Shown: positions 1-8,831, numbered from the stretch's first letter. The stretch is DNA of 64,000 nt from Deltaproteobacteria bacterium IMCC39146 (GCA_030005635.1 JARUHP010000013.1:1-64000); one strand, 5' to 3'. The notes: a model not told the origin generated them from the letters alone. Program-made: numbers and translations.

Positions 1-2
1 AC

Positions 3-197
3 AATTGCGTGTCATTTGAAAAGCTCACGCTGCAGATCCCGTCAGATAGCTATCGCTTCAATTACATCAAGACCAAAGTCAGAATCCACCGCTATGCTGA
101 CCGTTCGCTGGCCCTCTTTTATGGCCCTAGAAAATTGGCAACTTATGACCGAGAAGGACAGATACTTGAATGCATTAAAACCGCTGAAAATCAATAA
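3..197 (+). CDS. ISNCY-like transposase, C-terminal part (cut by window edge)
   Basis: The frame is open from the window edge and ends at a TAA at 195-197, so only about 64 C-terminal residues are visible. The segment around 'KVRIHRYADRSLALFYGPRKLA' positions (residues KTKVRIHRY then LALFYGPRKLATYD) matches my memory of the conserved tail of ISNCY/integrase-core transposases, where a basic strand is followed by an 'FhGPR-LA-Y' motif. A GTG at 9 could be read as a start, but the coding character continues upstream of it, so I treat this as a truncated view rather than a small gene. The repeats just downstream fit the end of an IS element. Whether the full transposase is intact cannot be seen here. 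Confidence 0.7.
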   Translation, partial: NCVSFEKLTLQIPSDSYRFNYIKTKVRIHRYADRSLALFYGPRKLATYDREGQILECIKTAENQ

Positions 198-235
198 CCG
201 TCGCGTCCGTTTCTTTCCCTACCTGATCGTGAGGG

Positions 236-328
236 AAACCGGACAATTCATTTGCTAACAAACCGGACAGTTCTATTTGTTGACAACAGGTAACAACAGG
301 TAACGGTTGAAGGTAACGGTTGAAGGGT
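236..328. repeat. Direct AAACCGGACA repeats and short tandem repeats at IS end
   Basis: Two near-identical 24-25 bp direct repeats lie head to tail at 236-259 and 260-284; both start AAACCGGACA, followed by RTTC and ATTTG. Two shorter doublets follow: ACAACAGGTA twice (about 283-302) and a 12-13 bp ACGGTTGAAGG unit twice (303-328). Multiple subterminal ACCGGACA copies are what I would expect at the end of the ISNCY-like element whose transposase ends at 197. The exact IS boundary and target duplication cannot be fixed without the other end. Confidence 0.6.
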
Positions 329-346
329 CTATTCGTGCCGTTTTAC

Positions 347-1318
347 TCACGGACTGAAATTGACGACTACACCATCGATCAGATGCTCGCGGTTAAGACG
401 CAAAACGATGTCAGCGTAGTCTGGCATTCCCCCCAGCATATGACGAGTCAAGCGTTCATAATGCATAATGAAGCGTTGTAGCTCAGCCTGAGTCATGATC
501 TTGCTAGTCCCGGTGCCTTTGTGCCGCATGGCCAACTTGTGTTCTTGTAGGCTACGCCATTCAAGAACGCATTCCATCTCCGGCACCTGCAGCATGATCA
601 ACAGGTTGAGTCGTGCAAATAACTCTGCATAATCGTCTCTTAACCTCTGGTTGACGTAGCTTCTCCAAACACCTTCCGGGTCTTCTTTGGCTTCCAGTTC
701 ATTCACAGGAGAAGCGAGCATAGCTTCTTCCTGCGGCCTGGCGCCGACGCACCAACCTTCGAAAAGAACGATGTCGAAAGGAGTGATGACCCGTCGCCAG
801 TTTTGTTCCGAGCTTCGATCGTCCATCGCCTTGTCGAATACCGGGATGGAGAGTTTATGGCCTGACTTACTCATGCAAAGCTGGTCAAGAAGTTTCAACC
901 CTAATTTAATGTCATGGGTTCCAGGGACTCCGCGGGTTGCGAGGAGAGGGTGGGTTCTCTTGGCTGAGAGGATTCTTTCTTTATGAGTGGAGTAAAGGTC
1001 ATCTATGGAGAGACTGATGCTTCTGAGTCCAAAAGCTTCCTTGAGAATGGTCTCCAGAAATATACACAGCGTTGATTTCCCCGAGCCCTGTGCGCCATTG
1101 ATGCCAACAATCAGTGGCGCGGGTTGCTCTTTTGCTTTTACAGAAAGGCTGGCGGCTAATGGGATGTATACGTTTTTGGTCTGTTCTGTGAGGTCCTTAT
1201 CAATTTTAAGTTGCTTGAGAATCTTTTGAAAATGGCTGGATAAGTGCTCGGCGATCTTGCCGCACTCGGAGACATCTAAGCCGCTTAGTTCTACAGGGAA
1301 TTTGTTAGAGTCGATCAT
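347..1318 (-). CDS. P-loop kinase, D-glycerate 3-kinase-like
   Basis: This 323-residue protein has a clear Walker A loop, GAQGSGKS at residues 75-82, followed by 'SLSIDDLY', the Walker B-like Asp stretch typical of the uridine kinase/pantothenate kinase/D-glycerate 3-kinase (GLYK, yeast Tda10-like) group. The motif 'HPLLATRGVPGTHD' and the late 'FEGWCVGARPQ' are characteristic of the GLYK-type branch, which phosphorylates glycerate. The length fits the family. It starts at ATG 1318 and lies 56 bp downstream of the racemase on the same strand, so the two may be co-transcribed. The glycerate substrate is a family-based inference; the kinase fold assignment is firm. Confidence 0.8.
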   Translation of the reverse strand: MIDSNKFPVELSGLDVSECGKIAEHLSSHFQKILKQLKIDKDLTEQTKNVYIPLAASLSVKAKEQPAPLIVGINGAQGSGKSTLCIFLETILKEAFGLRSISLSIDDLYSTHKERILSAKRTHPLLATRGVPGTHDIKLGLKLLDQLCMSKSGHKLSIPVFDKAMDDRSSEQNWRRVITPFDIVLFEGWCVGARPQEEAMLASPVNELEAKEDPEGVWRSYVNQRLRDDYAELFARLNLLIMLQVPEMECVLEWRSLQEHKLAMRHKGTGTSKIMTQAELQRFIMHYERLTRHMLGGMPDYADIVLRLNREHLIDGVVVNFSP

Positions 1319-1374
1319 ATAATGATTATATCATCAGGAACTCTCTCACAATAGCTATACGAACCATTGGATGA

Positions 1375-2073
1375 CTAATCCCGCTCCAACGATCTAGCGA
1401 CGGCAGCTTCAGCGTGAATTATTGCCGTATCATAGAGTTTGACAGAGGTATCACTCTGCTTGATCAAAATGCCTATCTCTGTGCAGCCAAGAATAACCGC
1501 CTCGGCTCCGTCGCCTGCAAGTGATTCGATAATCCTCAGATACTCAGATTTGGATTCATTGCTCGTCTTGCCAAGACAAAGCTCCTGGTAGATGACGTTA
1601 TGCACAACGTCTCTATCTGGGGTGCTGGGCGTTATAACTTCAAGGTCGAACTTTCTTTTCAATCTGCCCCGGTAGAAATCCTCTTCCATGGTGAACGCTG
1701 TGCCGAGCAGTCCGACGGTTTTGATGCCGTCTGCAACGAGCTTCTTTGCTGTTGCGTCAGCTATATGCAATAGGGGGATCTGCAACGAGGCTTCAACCTG
1801 ATCGGCGACCTTATGCATAGTGTTGCTGCAGATCAGAAGAAAGTCGGCTCCTGCGGCCTGAATCTTGAGTGCTGAGTCGATCAGGAGGTCTGCGGCCCCC
1901 TGCCAGTCGTTGTTCTGTTGAAGTTTCTCCATTGTACCGAAGTCTATGCTGTACAGGGCAACCTGTGCGGAATGTAAACCACCCAGCTTTTCTTTGATCC
2001 CCGTATTGATCGTACGGTAGTAGTCAGTTGTACTTTCCCAACTCATTCCGCCTAATAGTCCAATCGTTTTCAT
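1375..2073 (-). CDS. Aspartate/glutamate racemase family protein
   Basis: The 232-residue product begins 'MKTIGLLGGMSWEST', the signature N-terminus of the cofactor-independent Asp/Glu racemase family (YgeA/RacX-like). Two conserved cysteines that act as the acid/base pair are present: one in 'LLICSNTMH' (about residue 83) and one in 'VILGCTEIG' (about residue 194). I chose ATG 2073 although the frame stays open to 2328, because the family start is here and a GAGAGG ribosome-binding site lies 6-7 bases upstream. Substrate could be aspartate, glutamate or a broader amino acid range. It precedes the glycerate-kinase-like gene on the same strand. Confidence 0.88.
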   Translation of the reverse strand: MKTIGLLGGMSWESTTDYYRTINTGIKEKLGGLHSAQVALYSIDFGTMEKLQQNNDWQGAADLLIDSALKIQAAGADFLLICSNTMHKVADQVEASLQIPLLHIADATAKKLVADGIKTVGLLGTAFTMEEDFYRGRLKRKFDLEVITPSTPDRDVVHNVIYQELCLGKTSNESKSEYLRIIESLAGDGAEAVILGCTEIGILIKQSDTSVKLYDTAIIHAEAAVARSLERD

Positions 2074-2420
2074 TGCGCCCTCTCGATAAGTGTGCCTGTT
2101 GAAGAATTTATGCACCCAAAATAGGCGCTTTAGGCGAAGGCGCCAAGGGGTAGAGAAAGCCCGCAAAGAAAACCACTTTAAAAAAAGAGAATAGTCCCCC
2201 CATTGCGTCTTTCTTGGCTTTTCTTGGCGTCTTTCCGTTAAACGTTTTTTGTGTGATTGGCCCGCGGATGAATTTATTATATATATCTCTATAATGTGTT
2301 TGCAGGTTAGCTCTTTTATTACTCTCAACCAACATGCTGCTGCAGGATTCAGTCGCTATTGATACTCTTGTCAAGCTTGCAGCGAAACAGCTCAACTCCT
2401 CTTCAAGGTAACTCTCATTT
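2074..2420. other. Divergent intergenic region with a dispersed repeat
   Basis: This 347-bp gap separates the divergent racemase and EamA genes and should carry both promoters. No convincing gene is seen; open frames here are not family-like. It contains a GGCGC-rich inverted repeat near 2124-2146 (GGCGCTTTAGGCGAAGGCGCC) and the dispersed 'TTAACG...GACGCCAAGA' repeat at about 2198-2246. The stretch around 2275-2300 is AT-rich and may contain promoter sequence, but no clean -35/-10 pair stands out. Confidence 0.6.
2198..2248 (-). repeat. Dispersed TTAACG/GACGCCAAGA-type intergenic repeat, copy A
   Basis: Read on the minus strand this runs AACGTTTAACGGAAAGACG followed by CCAAGAAAAGCCAAGAAAGACG. 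The AACGTTTAACG-NAGACGC pattern is a short repeat type seen between genes in many bacterial genomes. Related copies in this window are at about 34480-34520 and 53147-53180. It does not encode anything obvious. Confidence 0.55.
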
Positions 2421-3344
2421 ATGGCCAATCTGCTTTTTTATACCGTTACGATTTTGATCTGGGGTTCCACCTGGTTGGGAATTAAATTCCAGTTAGGCAA
2501 TGTTGATCCTGCGCTTTCGGTCGCTTATCGCTTTGCCCTGGCTGCTGTGATTCTTTTCTCCTGGTGTTTCGCGCGTCGCCTGCCCATGCGTTTCTCCAGA
2601 AATGACCATCTCTATATTGCCATGCAGGGCTTTTTCCTGTTCGCGTTCAATTACCTGCTCTTTTATCGGTCTGAACTGTATATCACCAGCGGTCTCGCAG
2701 CGGTTGTGTTCTCAACGATCGTGATTATGAACCTTCTGAATGGACGGATTTTCCTCGGAACGCCAATTGAAATAAGGGTTCTTTTCGGCGCGGGTATGGG
2801 GATGGTTGGATTGGTTTTGCTTTTCTGGCCAGAGATGGCGGCAGTCAACTTCTCAGGGCCGGTTATGCTCGGTCTGCTGCTCAGCTTTGCTGCAACCTAC
2901 CTGGCCTCGCTGGGCAACATCATCTCGGCTCGCAATCAGCACCGTAAACTGCCAGTTGTACAGACCAATGCATACGGTATGGCCTATGGTTCGCTCTGTA
3001 TGGTTCTGGTGGTGATTATCTCTGGTGCTCCAATAACCATTGACCTCTCAGCACCTTATCTAGTCTCACTGGTTTACTTGGCTTTCTTCGGCTCGGTGAT
3101 CGCCTTTGGCTGCTACCTCAGCCTGGTCGGAAGGATAGGGCCGGGCCGGGCGGCTTACGCGACACTGCTCTTTCCAGTCGTCGCCCTGATGCTTTCCACG
3201 ATTTGGGAGGACTATCATTGGACCTTGCCCGGTTTGATAGGAATACTCCTTATCCTCTGTGGCAACTACCTGGCCCTGGCGAAGCAAAGAACGCGATCGA
3301 CAGAGAGTCTTTCACGATCTGGCAAGATGTCCTTAAGGGCTTGA
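2421..3344 (+). CDS. EamA/DMT-superfamily transporter
   Basis: A 307-residue, very hydrophobic protein with about ten predicted membrane segments arranged as two EamA (DUF6) repeats of five. The N-terminus 'FYTVTILIWGSTWLGIKFQLG' region contains the usual 'WGS.W' motif of drug/metabolite exporters (RhaT/YdcZ-like group), and the second repeat ends with 'LLILCGNYLAL'. Members export small metabolites or amino acids across the inner membrane; the substrate cannot be read from sequence. ATG 2421 follows a weak AAGG site in 'CTTCAAGGTAACTCTCATTT'. It is transcribed divergently from the racemase and converges on the T2SS operon. Confidence 0.9.
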   Translation: MANLLFYTVTILIWGSTWLGIKFQLGNVDPALSVAYRFALAAVILFSWCFARRLPMRFSRNDHLYIAMQGFFLFAFNYLLFYRSELYITSGLAAVVFSTIVIMNLLNGRIFLGTPIEIRVLFGAGMGMVGLVLLFWPEMAAVNFSGPVMLGLLLSFAATYLASLGNIISARNQHRKLPVVQTNAYGMAYGSLCMVLVVIISGAPITIDLSAPYLVSLVYLAFFGSVIAFGCYLSLVGRIGPGRAAYATLLFPVVALMLSTIWEDYHWTLPGLIGILLILCGNYLALAKQRTRSTESLSRSGKMSLRA

Positions 3345-3396
3345 CTCGACCTTGCCAATACCCCTTTGAGAGCTGAGCCCGGTAAACCGGTACAGA

Positions 3397-4386
3397 TTAA
3401 AACTTGTGTGCAAGGCGCAGGTGAAGTGTGACGTCCGATGAGGCGTTGACATTCAGGTCTTCTCCGACCCCTATATCGAGGAGGGTCTTTTCACTCAGGG
3501 CGAGTGTGCCGCCTATGGTCAGCATAACGGCCGGATCACCAAGCTCGGTCAGGTTGCTGTCATAGAGAGCTGTATGGCTGTCAATCTGGACTTTGAGGGC
3601 CAGCCAGTTGAGGGGGGTCCAGCCGGCGCCGATCCAGCCATTGGCAGCATAGTCTACTACTTCGCCCTCCAGTACTTCGCCATCCCCCAGCCAGCTGACA
3701 CCAAAGCCACCCCAGAACGCGCCTTGACCTTTGCCCAGGGGAAAGTCGCGTTGCGCGGACAGGGCCACGGAGATATCCCATGCTTCGCTGCCGGTCAACT
3801 TGTTGGCATCACCGGTTGGTGCCTTGAGCTGGGTTTGCAGAGTAAATGCCGACTGCTCGGTGGCCTTGATTTGCCAGGCAAGCTGCAGGCGTAAATCTCC
3901 GAAGCCATTGGTTTCGTCCTGTAGACCCAGATGTTCTTTACCCTTGCTCGAATACAGGTAATTCAGTTGGTCGTCTTGCAGATCATCCCGATCACCGTTG
4001 GGAAGGCCGAAGAAGTCATGCCAATTGCTGATGAAATTATCCATGAAGCCTTGCGAATGCCAGACCCAGGGCAGGTCGATCCCCAGCTGCAGAGAATCAC
4101 TAAGCCCATAGCGCAGGCCGAGGGTTGCAATATAGGATTCGCCGTCGAGCAGGATTCCTTCTTTTGTTCGCGTGTTCACAGACGCATTGTTAGCCAGATC
4201 GAAGCTAGTACTCAGAGAGGTTGACCCTGCGGGCAGCACGCGAGGTGTTTCTGCAATCGAAAGGCCCTGGACCAGGGCTGTCGGAGAAAAATTACGGACC
4301 TGGAATGGAGTGACTTCCAAGCTCCATACCGGTAGTGCCGTGCTTGCCGTTAAAAAGATCGAACAGACCAGAATACGCAGAGACAT
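3397..4386 (-). CDS. DUF3187-family outer-membrane beta-barrel protein
   Basis: This 329-residue protein has an N-terminal signal peptide ('ILVCSIFLTASTALPVWS', cut near residue 22) and an alternating amphipathic pattern ending in 'LHLRLAHKF', the terminal Phe typical of outer-membrane barrels. Length and motifs such as 'GLRYGLSDSLQLGIDLPW' fit DUF3187, a family of uncharacterised barrel proteins. It begins one base after the gspN stop, so it is almost certainly the last gene of the gsp operon. A role at the outer membrane in secretion or in anchoring substrate is an inference from this placement. Confidence 0.8.
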   Translation of the reverse strand: MSLRILVCSIFLTASTALPVWSLEVTPFQVRNFSPTALVQGLSIAETPRVLPAGSTSLSTSFDLANNASVNTRTKEGILLDGESYIATLGLRYGLSDSLQLGIDLPWVWHSQGFMDNFISNWHDFFGLPNGDRDDLQDDQLNYLYSSKGKEHLGLQDETNGFGDLRLQLAWQIKATEQSAFTLQTQLKAPTGDANKLTGSEAWDISVALSAQRDFPLGKGQGAFWGGFGVSWLGDGEVLEGEVVDYAANGWIGAGWTPLNWLALKVQIDSHTALYDSNLTELGDPAVMLTIGGTLALSEKTLLDIGVGEDLNVNASSDVTLHLRLAHKF

Positions 4387-4387
4387 A

Positions 4388-5290
4388 TCAACCTCCAGGC
4401 TTAAGAATAGGTTTGTCCAGGGTGCCGCTAAGGTTTAAAGAATAAAAACCGTCTGGGTCGGGTTTGCCGGCAAGCTCGAGCAGAGAGGCGATGAAAGCAT
4501 CTGCAGTCGGGCTGGGACGAACGTGCAGCGTAAATTTGATGCGGCTGCTCGATGCGGTGCGGCCGATCAAAAGGGTTCCGTTACCTTTGACCTCGAGGTC
4601 TCCCCCCTTGGCGGAGAGTGTCTTGACCTTCACGGCCCGGCCTTGCCCTTCGGCCTGCAGGGCGATTTCACCGAGAACGAGCCCGCGCCCGTCGGTTTTG
4701 AGCAACTCCAGTCCAAGCACGCTGACGTTAGCCAGCCGCAACAACAATTGGGTTTTGGCCTCTGCGTCGAGCCTGGTGCCACCATCAAAGGTCGCTTCGC
4801 TGAGAGTTCCCGTGATATTGAAAGGCAGGGGTTTTTGTATCGGCAGGTCGAAACGCAGACCCGTCGCACGGGCGTTGATTGCGCCGCTTCTGAGTAAACC
4901 TGCAGTGATGGTCCCGTTCATAAGGCTGCCGTGGACCAGCACTCCAGGATCAGCGGAGAACAGGGTTGACCATTGCGGTGCGATGCTCAACGCCTCGATT
5001 GGTAAAGGGTGGGGCAGCCCGGTCAGGCCCAGTTCGATCCCTCTGGTATCAAGGGTCAGCAGCGGGTAAAGGCTGACCTGCTCTATCTGCACGGATTGCA
5101 CGGCAACCCCGGCACGCGTCTCTACTTCCTGGATGATGCGCTGCCTTAGAGTTTCTGCCGGGAAGAACAGGTAGAACCCTGTCAGCATGCCCAGCAGCAG
5201 CAGGCCGGCCCCTGCCAACAGGAAGACGCTTGATTTTCGCCAGGAGGCAACAGGCCCTCTCGCTTTGCGCGGCAATTTAGGGTCGCTCAT
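4388..5290 (-). CDS. gspN: Type II secretion system protein GspN
   Basis: A 300-residue protein with a single N-terminal membrane segment (about residues 21-43) and a long periplasmic part. The phrase 'ETLRQRIIQEVETRAGVAVQ' and the beta-rich 'LDTRGIELGL', 'SLMNGTITAGLL' stretches resemble GspN, which is distantly AsmA-like and is present only in some T2SS operons. Its ATG (5290) overlaps the gspM stop by 4 bases (ATGA), showing tight translational coupling. GspN is dispensable in several studied systems; its retention next to a DUF3187 barrel suggests a linked function here. Confidence 0.85.
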   Translation of the reverse strand: MSDPKLPRKARGPVASWRKSSVFLLAGAGLLLLGMLTGFYLFFPAETLRQRIIQEVETRAGVAVQSVQIEQVSLYPLLTLDTRGIELGLTGLPHPLPIEALSIAPQWSTLFSADPGVLVHGSLMNGTITAGLLRSGAINARATGLRFDLPIQKPLPFNITGTLSEATFDGGTRLDAEAKTQLLLRLANVSVLGLELLKTDGRGLVLGEIALQAEGQGRAVKVKTLSAKGGDLEVKGNGTLLIGRTASSSRIKFTLHVRPSPTADAFIASLLELAGKPDPDGFYSLNLSGTLDKPILKPGG

Positions 5291-5814
5291 GCTGCTCTCC
5301 GCAGTGCTGTGATTGTCATGGTTGCATCAAGCAGGGCCCGGTCATCAAAGCGCTGCTTGATGTGGAGATTTTTTACCTGCATGGGCGTCGCCGCCTCTTC
5401 AAGAGCTAAAAGTAATTCGAGAACCTGTTTGAGGGATAACCTTTCGAGTTTGATCTCGACCGAATCGATAATGAATTCGTTGCGAGTCTCTGGCGTCTGA
5501 GGGCGCATGGACAAGAGATTCTCCCGGCCTGACGTTCTCTCGACCAGGTTCTCGATGAATGTGAGAGCGGAGAAATCCTGCCGTGTATCCAGGAGTCTTT
5601 CCATTTGGAGCCTCTGTTGCTTAAGCTCAAGGTATCTGGCTTGGAGAGCTTTGACCTCCTGCAATTGCCCGCTGCGTGTTGCGATCTGGCTGTCGAGTCG
5701 ATTCAGCGCGCTACGGTAAGGTGCCACGATTGCAAAGTAGAGCAGGGCTAAAATGAGAGAAACTCCCCCGACTATCACGAAAATTCGTTCTCTCTGGTTC
5801 AATTGACTGATCAT
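5287..5814 (-). CDS. gspM: Type II secretion system protein GspM
   Basis: A 175-residue bitopic protein: short cytoplasmic N-terminus 'MISQLNQRERIF', one membrane helix (about residues 10-29), then a coiled-coil-rich periplasmic region (about 30-80) and a compact ferredoxin-like C-terminal domain. This is the GspM layout. GspM forms the inner-membrane platform with GspL and GspF. The start codon overlaps the gspL stop by 4 bases and the gene overlaps gspN by 4 bases, as expected for stoichiometric platform subunits. Confidence 0.88.
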   Translation of the reverse strand: MISQLNQRERIFVIVGGVSLILALLYFAIVAPYRSALNRLDSQIATRSGQLQEVKALQARYLELKQQRLQMERLLDTRQDFSALTFIENLVERTSGRENLLSMRPQTPETRNEFIIDSVEIKLERLSLKQVLELLLALEEAATPMQVKNLHIKQRFDDRALLDATMTITALRRAA

Positions 5815-7205
5815 TGTTCGGCCCCCGGATTGGCAAGTGAAAGCAACAGTCGGAAATCAATTCGGCTGCCGTCAAGGCTCATTTTTGCATCAGTGACCTG
5901 GATCTTGGTAAACAGTGGTGACTCATCAAGCACCTTGGTCATCTGATTGACCGCTTCGAACGATGCCGTCCAGCCCGTCAGTTTGAGCTCTTCGGTGCTC
6001 AGGACCAGTTCCTGAAATTCAACTGTGACCAGACCGGGCAGGGTGGAGAGCTCTTTAAGCACGGCAAGAGTCGAAGACTGTCCTCCGCTGATCAGACTGC
6101 CTTTCTCCTGCAGGCTGACGATCGCGCTCTTGAGCTGTAACGGAACATCAACAATGGTTGTGGCTTCAGGGAACAACGACCGGTAAACGTTAACCATCTC
6201 AGCCTTCAGTTTCTCAGCGCGACCGGCATTGTCGACGTACTTGAAAGTCATTGAACCGACCAGAATAAGAATAGCCATGCCGAACAAAGTCGCCAGGAGG
6301 ACCATCTTGCGCTTCAGGTTTGCCCATTCTCCCTTTAAAGCAAATTGACCGCGGCGGAAATTGAATGATTGATCATGCTTGTCAGCCCTTGCACGCAGCG
6401 CCAGGGCTAATGCTGGTAAAAAAGAGTTTTCTACCATCTGCCCACTGAGTTCAAGAGAGAGGATTTCAACTTCAAGACCAGAGGACTGCAGAGCTTCTGC
6501 CAGTTCGGGAGTGCTCCCTTCGCCCATCAGGCAGAGGTTAAGGTCACCTTCTGCGGAGATCTGCTTTAAGATTCGGATTTCCCTGAGTAATTGCTGAATT
6601 TGGACCCTTTTGACGGGCTTTTCAATCGCCGCCAGAATACGGTAATCCACCAGGCAGCCGTTTTGCACCAGTGAGATGGTCGTCTCCTGGTCGGTGACGC
6701 AAACCAGAAGACCTTTGCCGACCTGTTCGCCTACTCCGGCTACGTAGCTGAACGGCGCCAGATCGACCAGGTGCAGCGGCACGTCAGCCTCCTCAAAAAC
6801 ACTCAACAGAGACCGGAACGTCTCGATGGGGACCGCTGCCGCTGTCACCACTGCCCCCTTGTCGGAGGCTTGAGCCTTTTGTATTGCTGTGGCACAATTT
6901 TCGATTGCAACCGGTAGCTGAGCGGAGAGTGAAAAAGGAATCGCTGCGGAAATTTTCTTGTCATCCTGAAAGGGGAACTCCAACCGGCGCACGTAAGCAT
7001 CCCGGGCAGGAAGACAGGTCACCAGTTGGTCGCCAATGCTAAACTCGCCGGCCAAAATTTCCTTAAGATGGGCAGTCAGTTCTCTCGAATTTGCGTAGCC
7101 AACATCCTGCAGGGAGCCGACAGAGATATGACCCTTCACCTGATTAAGTATGGCGATGCGCAGAGTGCTGCTGCCGACCTCAATTCCAATTAATCGTTTG
7201 CTCAT
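5811..7205 (-). CDS. gspL: Type II secretion system protein GspL
   Basis: A 464-residue protein beginning 'MSKRLIGIEVGSSTLRIAIL', an actin-like (PilM/GspL) cytoplasmic fold, followed by one membrane helix near residues 299-320 ('MVLLATLFGMAILILVGSM') and a C-terminal periplasmic domain. GspL links the ATPase GspE to the inner-membrane platform. Family length is about 400-450, so this is full size. It sits 4 bases after gspK and overlaps gspM by 4. Confidence 0.88.
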   Translation of the reverse strand: MSKRLIGIEVGSSTLRIAILNQVKGHISVGSLQDVGYANSRELTAHLKEILAGEFSIGDQLVTCLPARDAYVRRLEFPFQDDKKISAAIPFSLSAQLPVAIENCATAIQKAQASDKGAVVTAAAVPIETFRSLLSVFEEADVPLHLVDLAPFSYVAGVGEQVGKGLLVCVTDQETTISLVQNGCLVDYRILAAIEKPVKRVQIQQLLREIRILKQISAEGDLNLCLMGEGSTPELAEALQSSGLEVEILSLELSGQMVENSFLPALALALRARADKHDQSFNFRRGQFALKGEWANLKRKMVLLATLFGMAILILVGSMTFKYVDNAGRAEKLKAEMVNVYRSLFPEATTIVDVPLQLKSAIVSLQEKGSLISGGQSSTLAVLKELSTLPGLVTVEFQELVLSTEELKLTGWTASFEAVNQMTKVLDESPLFTKIQVTDAKMSLDGSRIDFRLLLSLANPGAEQ

Positions 7206-7209
7206 GACA

Positions 7210-8175
7210 TTAATTCACCTTGAAAAAAAGCAGCTTGTTGCTTTTCTTATCAACTTCCGCCATCAAACGACGGCTGCCATCATTGACCTGGGCGGATGAT
7301 TCAATCTGGTAAGTACGGCTTTTCGTAGCCAACAGATCCTGGTTGGCAAGAGTCTTTAAAACTATGTAGATCTCCGGCGCGAGGCTTTCCTCAAGCTGGG
7401 CGATACTCTTGATCGGCTTGGTCTTGCGATAGTCAACAATGGCCTGTGCCGTATCATCACTGATCTGGAGGTCGAGGGCCATCAACACCTCGGCGCTGGC
7501 GGTATTAATATTGACTGCAACCGCGCCATTGGTAGCCAGATGCGGGCTGATCTGCCTCACGATCTCAGGTGTGAAGCCCTTGATCAGTGAGAGTTCCTGC
7601 AGTGTCTCGAGCGGACCATTCTTGCTTTTGTAGGGTTCGGCCTGACTCTGATAGTAGATGTCTTCTGCTCCCGAGACAGGCAAACTCTGTCCATCAGTGT
7701 GAATCTCCGCGTAGGGATCATCGCCGGTGTCTATCCAGTCAATCAAAGCCGCTGTCAATTCTGCCGGGTCTGCCAGGTTGTCTAGCTCCATGACAACCAG
7801 CAAACGGTAAAAGCGGTCGGTCATGATGGTTTGCGGATTATTGCCGTTAACCATGCTGTTAAGGGACAGCTTGCCGTCCTGATCCTCGATGCGGATGGTG
7901 ACGCTGCCTTCGCCGACCGGGTAGTTGATCACACCCTTGCTCCAGGTTTCATCAAGCGAATCGTATTTATTGCGATCCTCCTGAAGAATCATGCGACCGG
8001 CGTTGATTCCTCCCTTAGCCAGGTAATAAGCCTTGGTGCTATCGCGAAAAGTCTCGGTGAGGCGCATGTCGACCATGGTAGAAAAGGCCAAGTCCGTCAA
8101 CAGTGAAGTCATCAGTGCGACGATCATCAGCACCAGCAGAAGAGCCATGCCCCGCTTTCCTCTATTGCCGTTCAT
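7210..8175 (-). CDS. gspK: Type II secretion minor pseudopilin GspK
   Basis: The 321-residue product has the prepilin N-terminus 'GNRGKRG|MALLLVLMIVALM': a positively charged leader, Gly at the cleavage site and a hydrophobic helix. As in other GspK proteins the glutamate at position +5 of the mature protein is missing, which fits its place at the tip of the pseudopilus. The large globular part has the paired 'DWIDTGDDP' and 'NINTASAEVLMAL' motifs of the SAM-like/GspK fold. It overlaps gspJ by 4 bases. Confidence 0.92.
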   Translation of the reverse strand: MNGNRGKRGMALLLVLMIVALMTSLLTDLAFSTMVDMRLTETFRDSTKAYYLAKGGINAGRMILQEDRNKYDSLDETWSKGVINYPVGEGSVTIRIEDQDGKLSLNSMVNGNNPQTIMTDRFYRLLVVMELDNLADPAELTAALIDWIDTGDDPYAEIHTDGQSLPVSGAEDIYYQSQAEPYKSKNGPLETLQELSLIKGFTPEIVRQISPHLATNGAVAVNINTASAEVLMALDLQISDDTAQAIVDYRKTKPIKSIAQLEESLAPEIYIVLKTLANQDLLATKSRTYQIESSAQVNDGSRRLMAEVDKKSNKLLFFKVN

Positions 8176-8831
8176 CGGGCCATGACCTCGGGCACTTCGA
8201 ATGCCGAAATGAAATAAATCGGTTCCTCTCTGCCTGTGCGGAGTTGTAACTCAATCTCAACCAGTTCCGGAAGTCCGGAAGTTCGTCCTTGCCATGTCGT
8301 CTGCCATTGCCCGTTGGCGTAGTAGCGCAAACTCATAGCCTCTATTCCAGGCACCAGGCGCATCATGCCGGCAGCCTCTTCGTCAGTCGACTCATGGACG
8401 GGGTGCTCGCTGCGCATCAGAACCAGTCCGTCTGCCGCATCTTCCTGGTCTTCGACAAGCAGGTAGTGGACTCTGGCAATGCCCGAACCTGTCTGGCTCA
8501 AGGGGGAGACCGCCGATGTGGTCAGCTCCAAGTCGAAAGAGCCGTCATCAGTTTTAAGGCCGGTAAAGACCAAGTTCTGGTTACTGATCTGGAAGTAAGC
8601 CCCGCGTAGTTCCCGACCCAGACGATCGAAGAGAACCCTCGCCCGATGATACTCGGCGCTGTCCGCATCCAAACGTTCTCGAGCCAGGCTGACCGAGGAG
8701 AAAATGCCATAAACGGAGGTCAGTAAAATAGCTAGAATGCTGATTGCAACCAGCACCTCAACCAGGGTAAAGCCCTTTTCGGAGCGCGGGCTCCGTTTAA
8801 AAAATAAAGGATGTGAGATCGACCAGCTCAT
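8172..8831 (-). CDS. gspJ: Type II secretion minor pseudopilin GspJ
   Basis: A 219-residue pseudopilin with leader 'RSPRSEKG|FTLVEVLVAISILAIL', including the conserved Glu at +5, and a beta-rich globular domain typical of GspJ ('LGRELRGAYFQISN'). GspJ with GspI and GspK forms the tip complex of the pseudopilus. The chosen ATG at 8831 lies 35 bases inside the 3' end of gspI; a long overlap, but it leaves the usual 20-residue leader. The next in-frame alternatives would remove the leader. Confidence 0.9.
   Translation of the reverse strand: MSWSISHPLFFKRSPRSEKGFTLVEVLVAISILAILLTSVYGIFSSVSLARERLDADSAEYHRARVLFDRLGRELRGAYFQISNQNLVFTGLKTDDGSFDLELTTSAVSPLSQTGSGIARVHYLLVEDQEDAADGLVLMRSEHPVHESTDEEAAGMMRLVPGIEAMSLRYYANGQWQTTWQGRTSGLPELVEIELQLRTGREEPIYFISAFEVPEVMAR

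Noticed and set aside
2108-2428. 106-residue minus-strand frame between racemase and EamA gene
   Set aside because: Low-complexity translation across a dispersed repeat, no ribosome site, and it runs into the EamA start.
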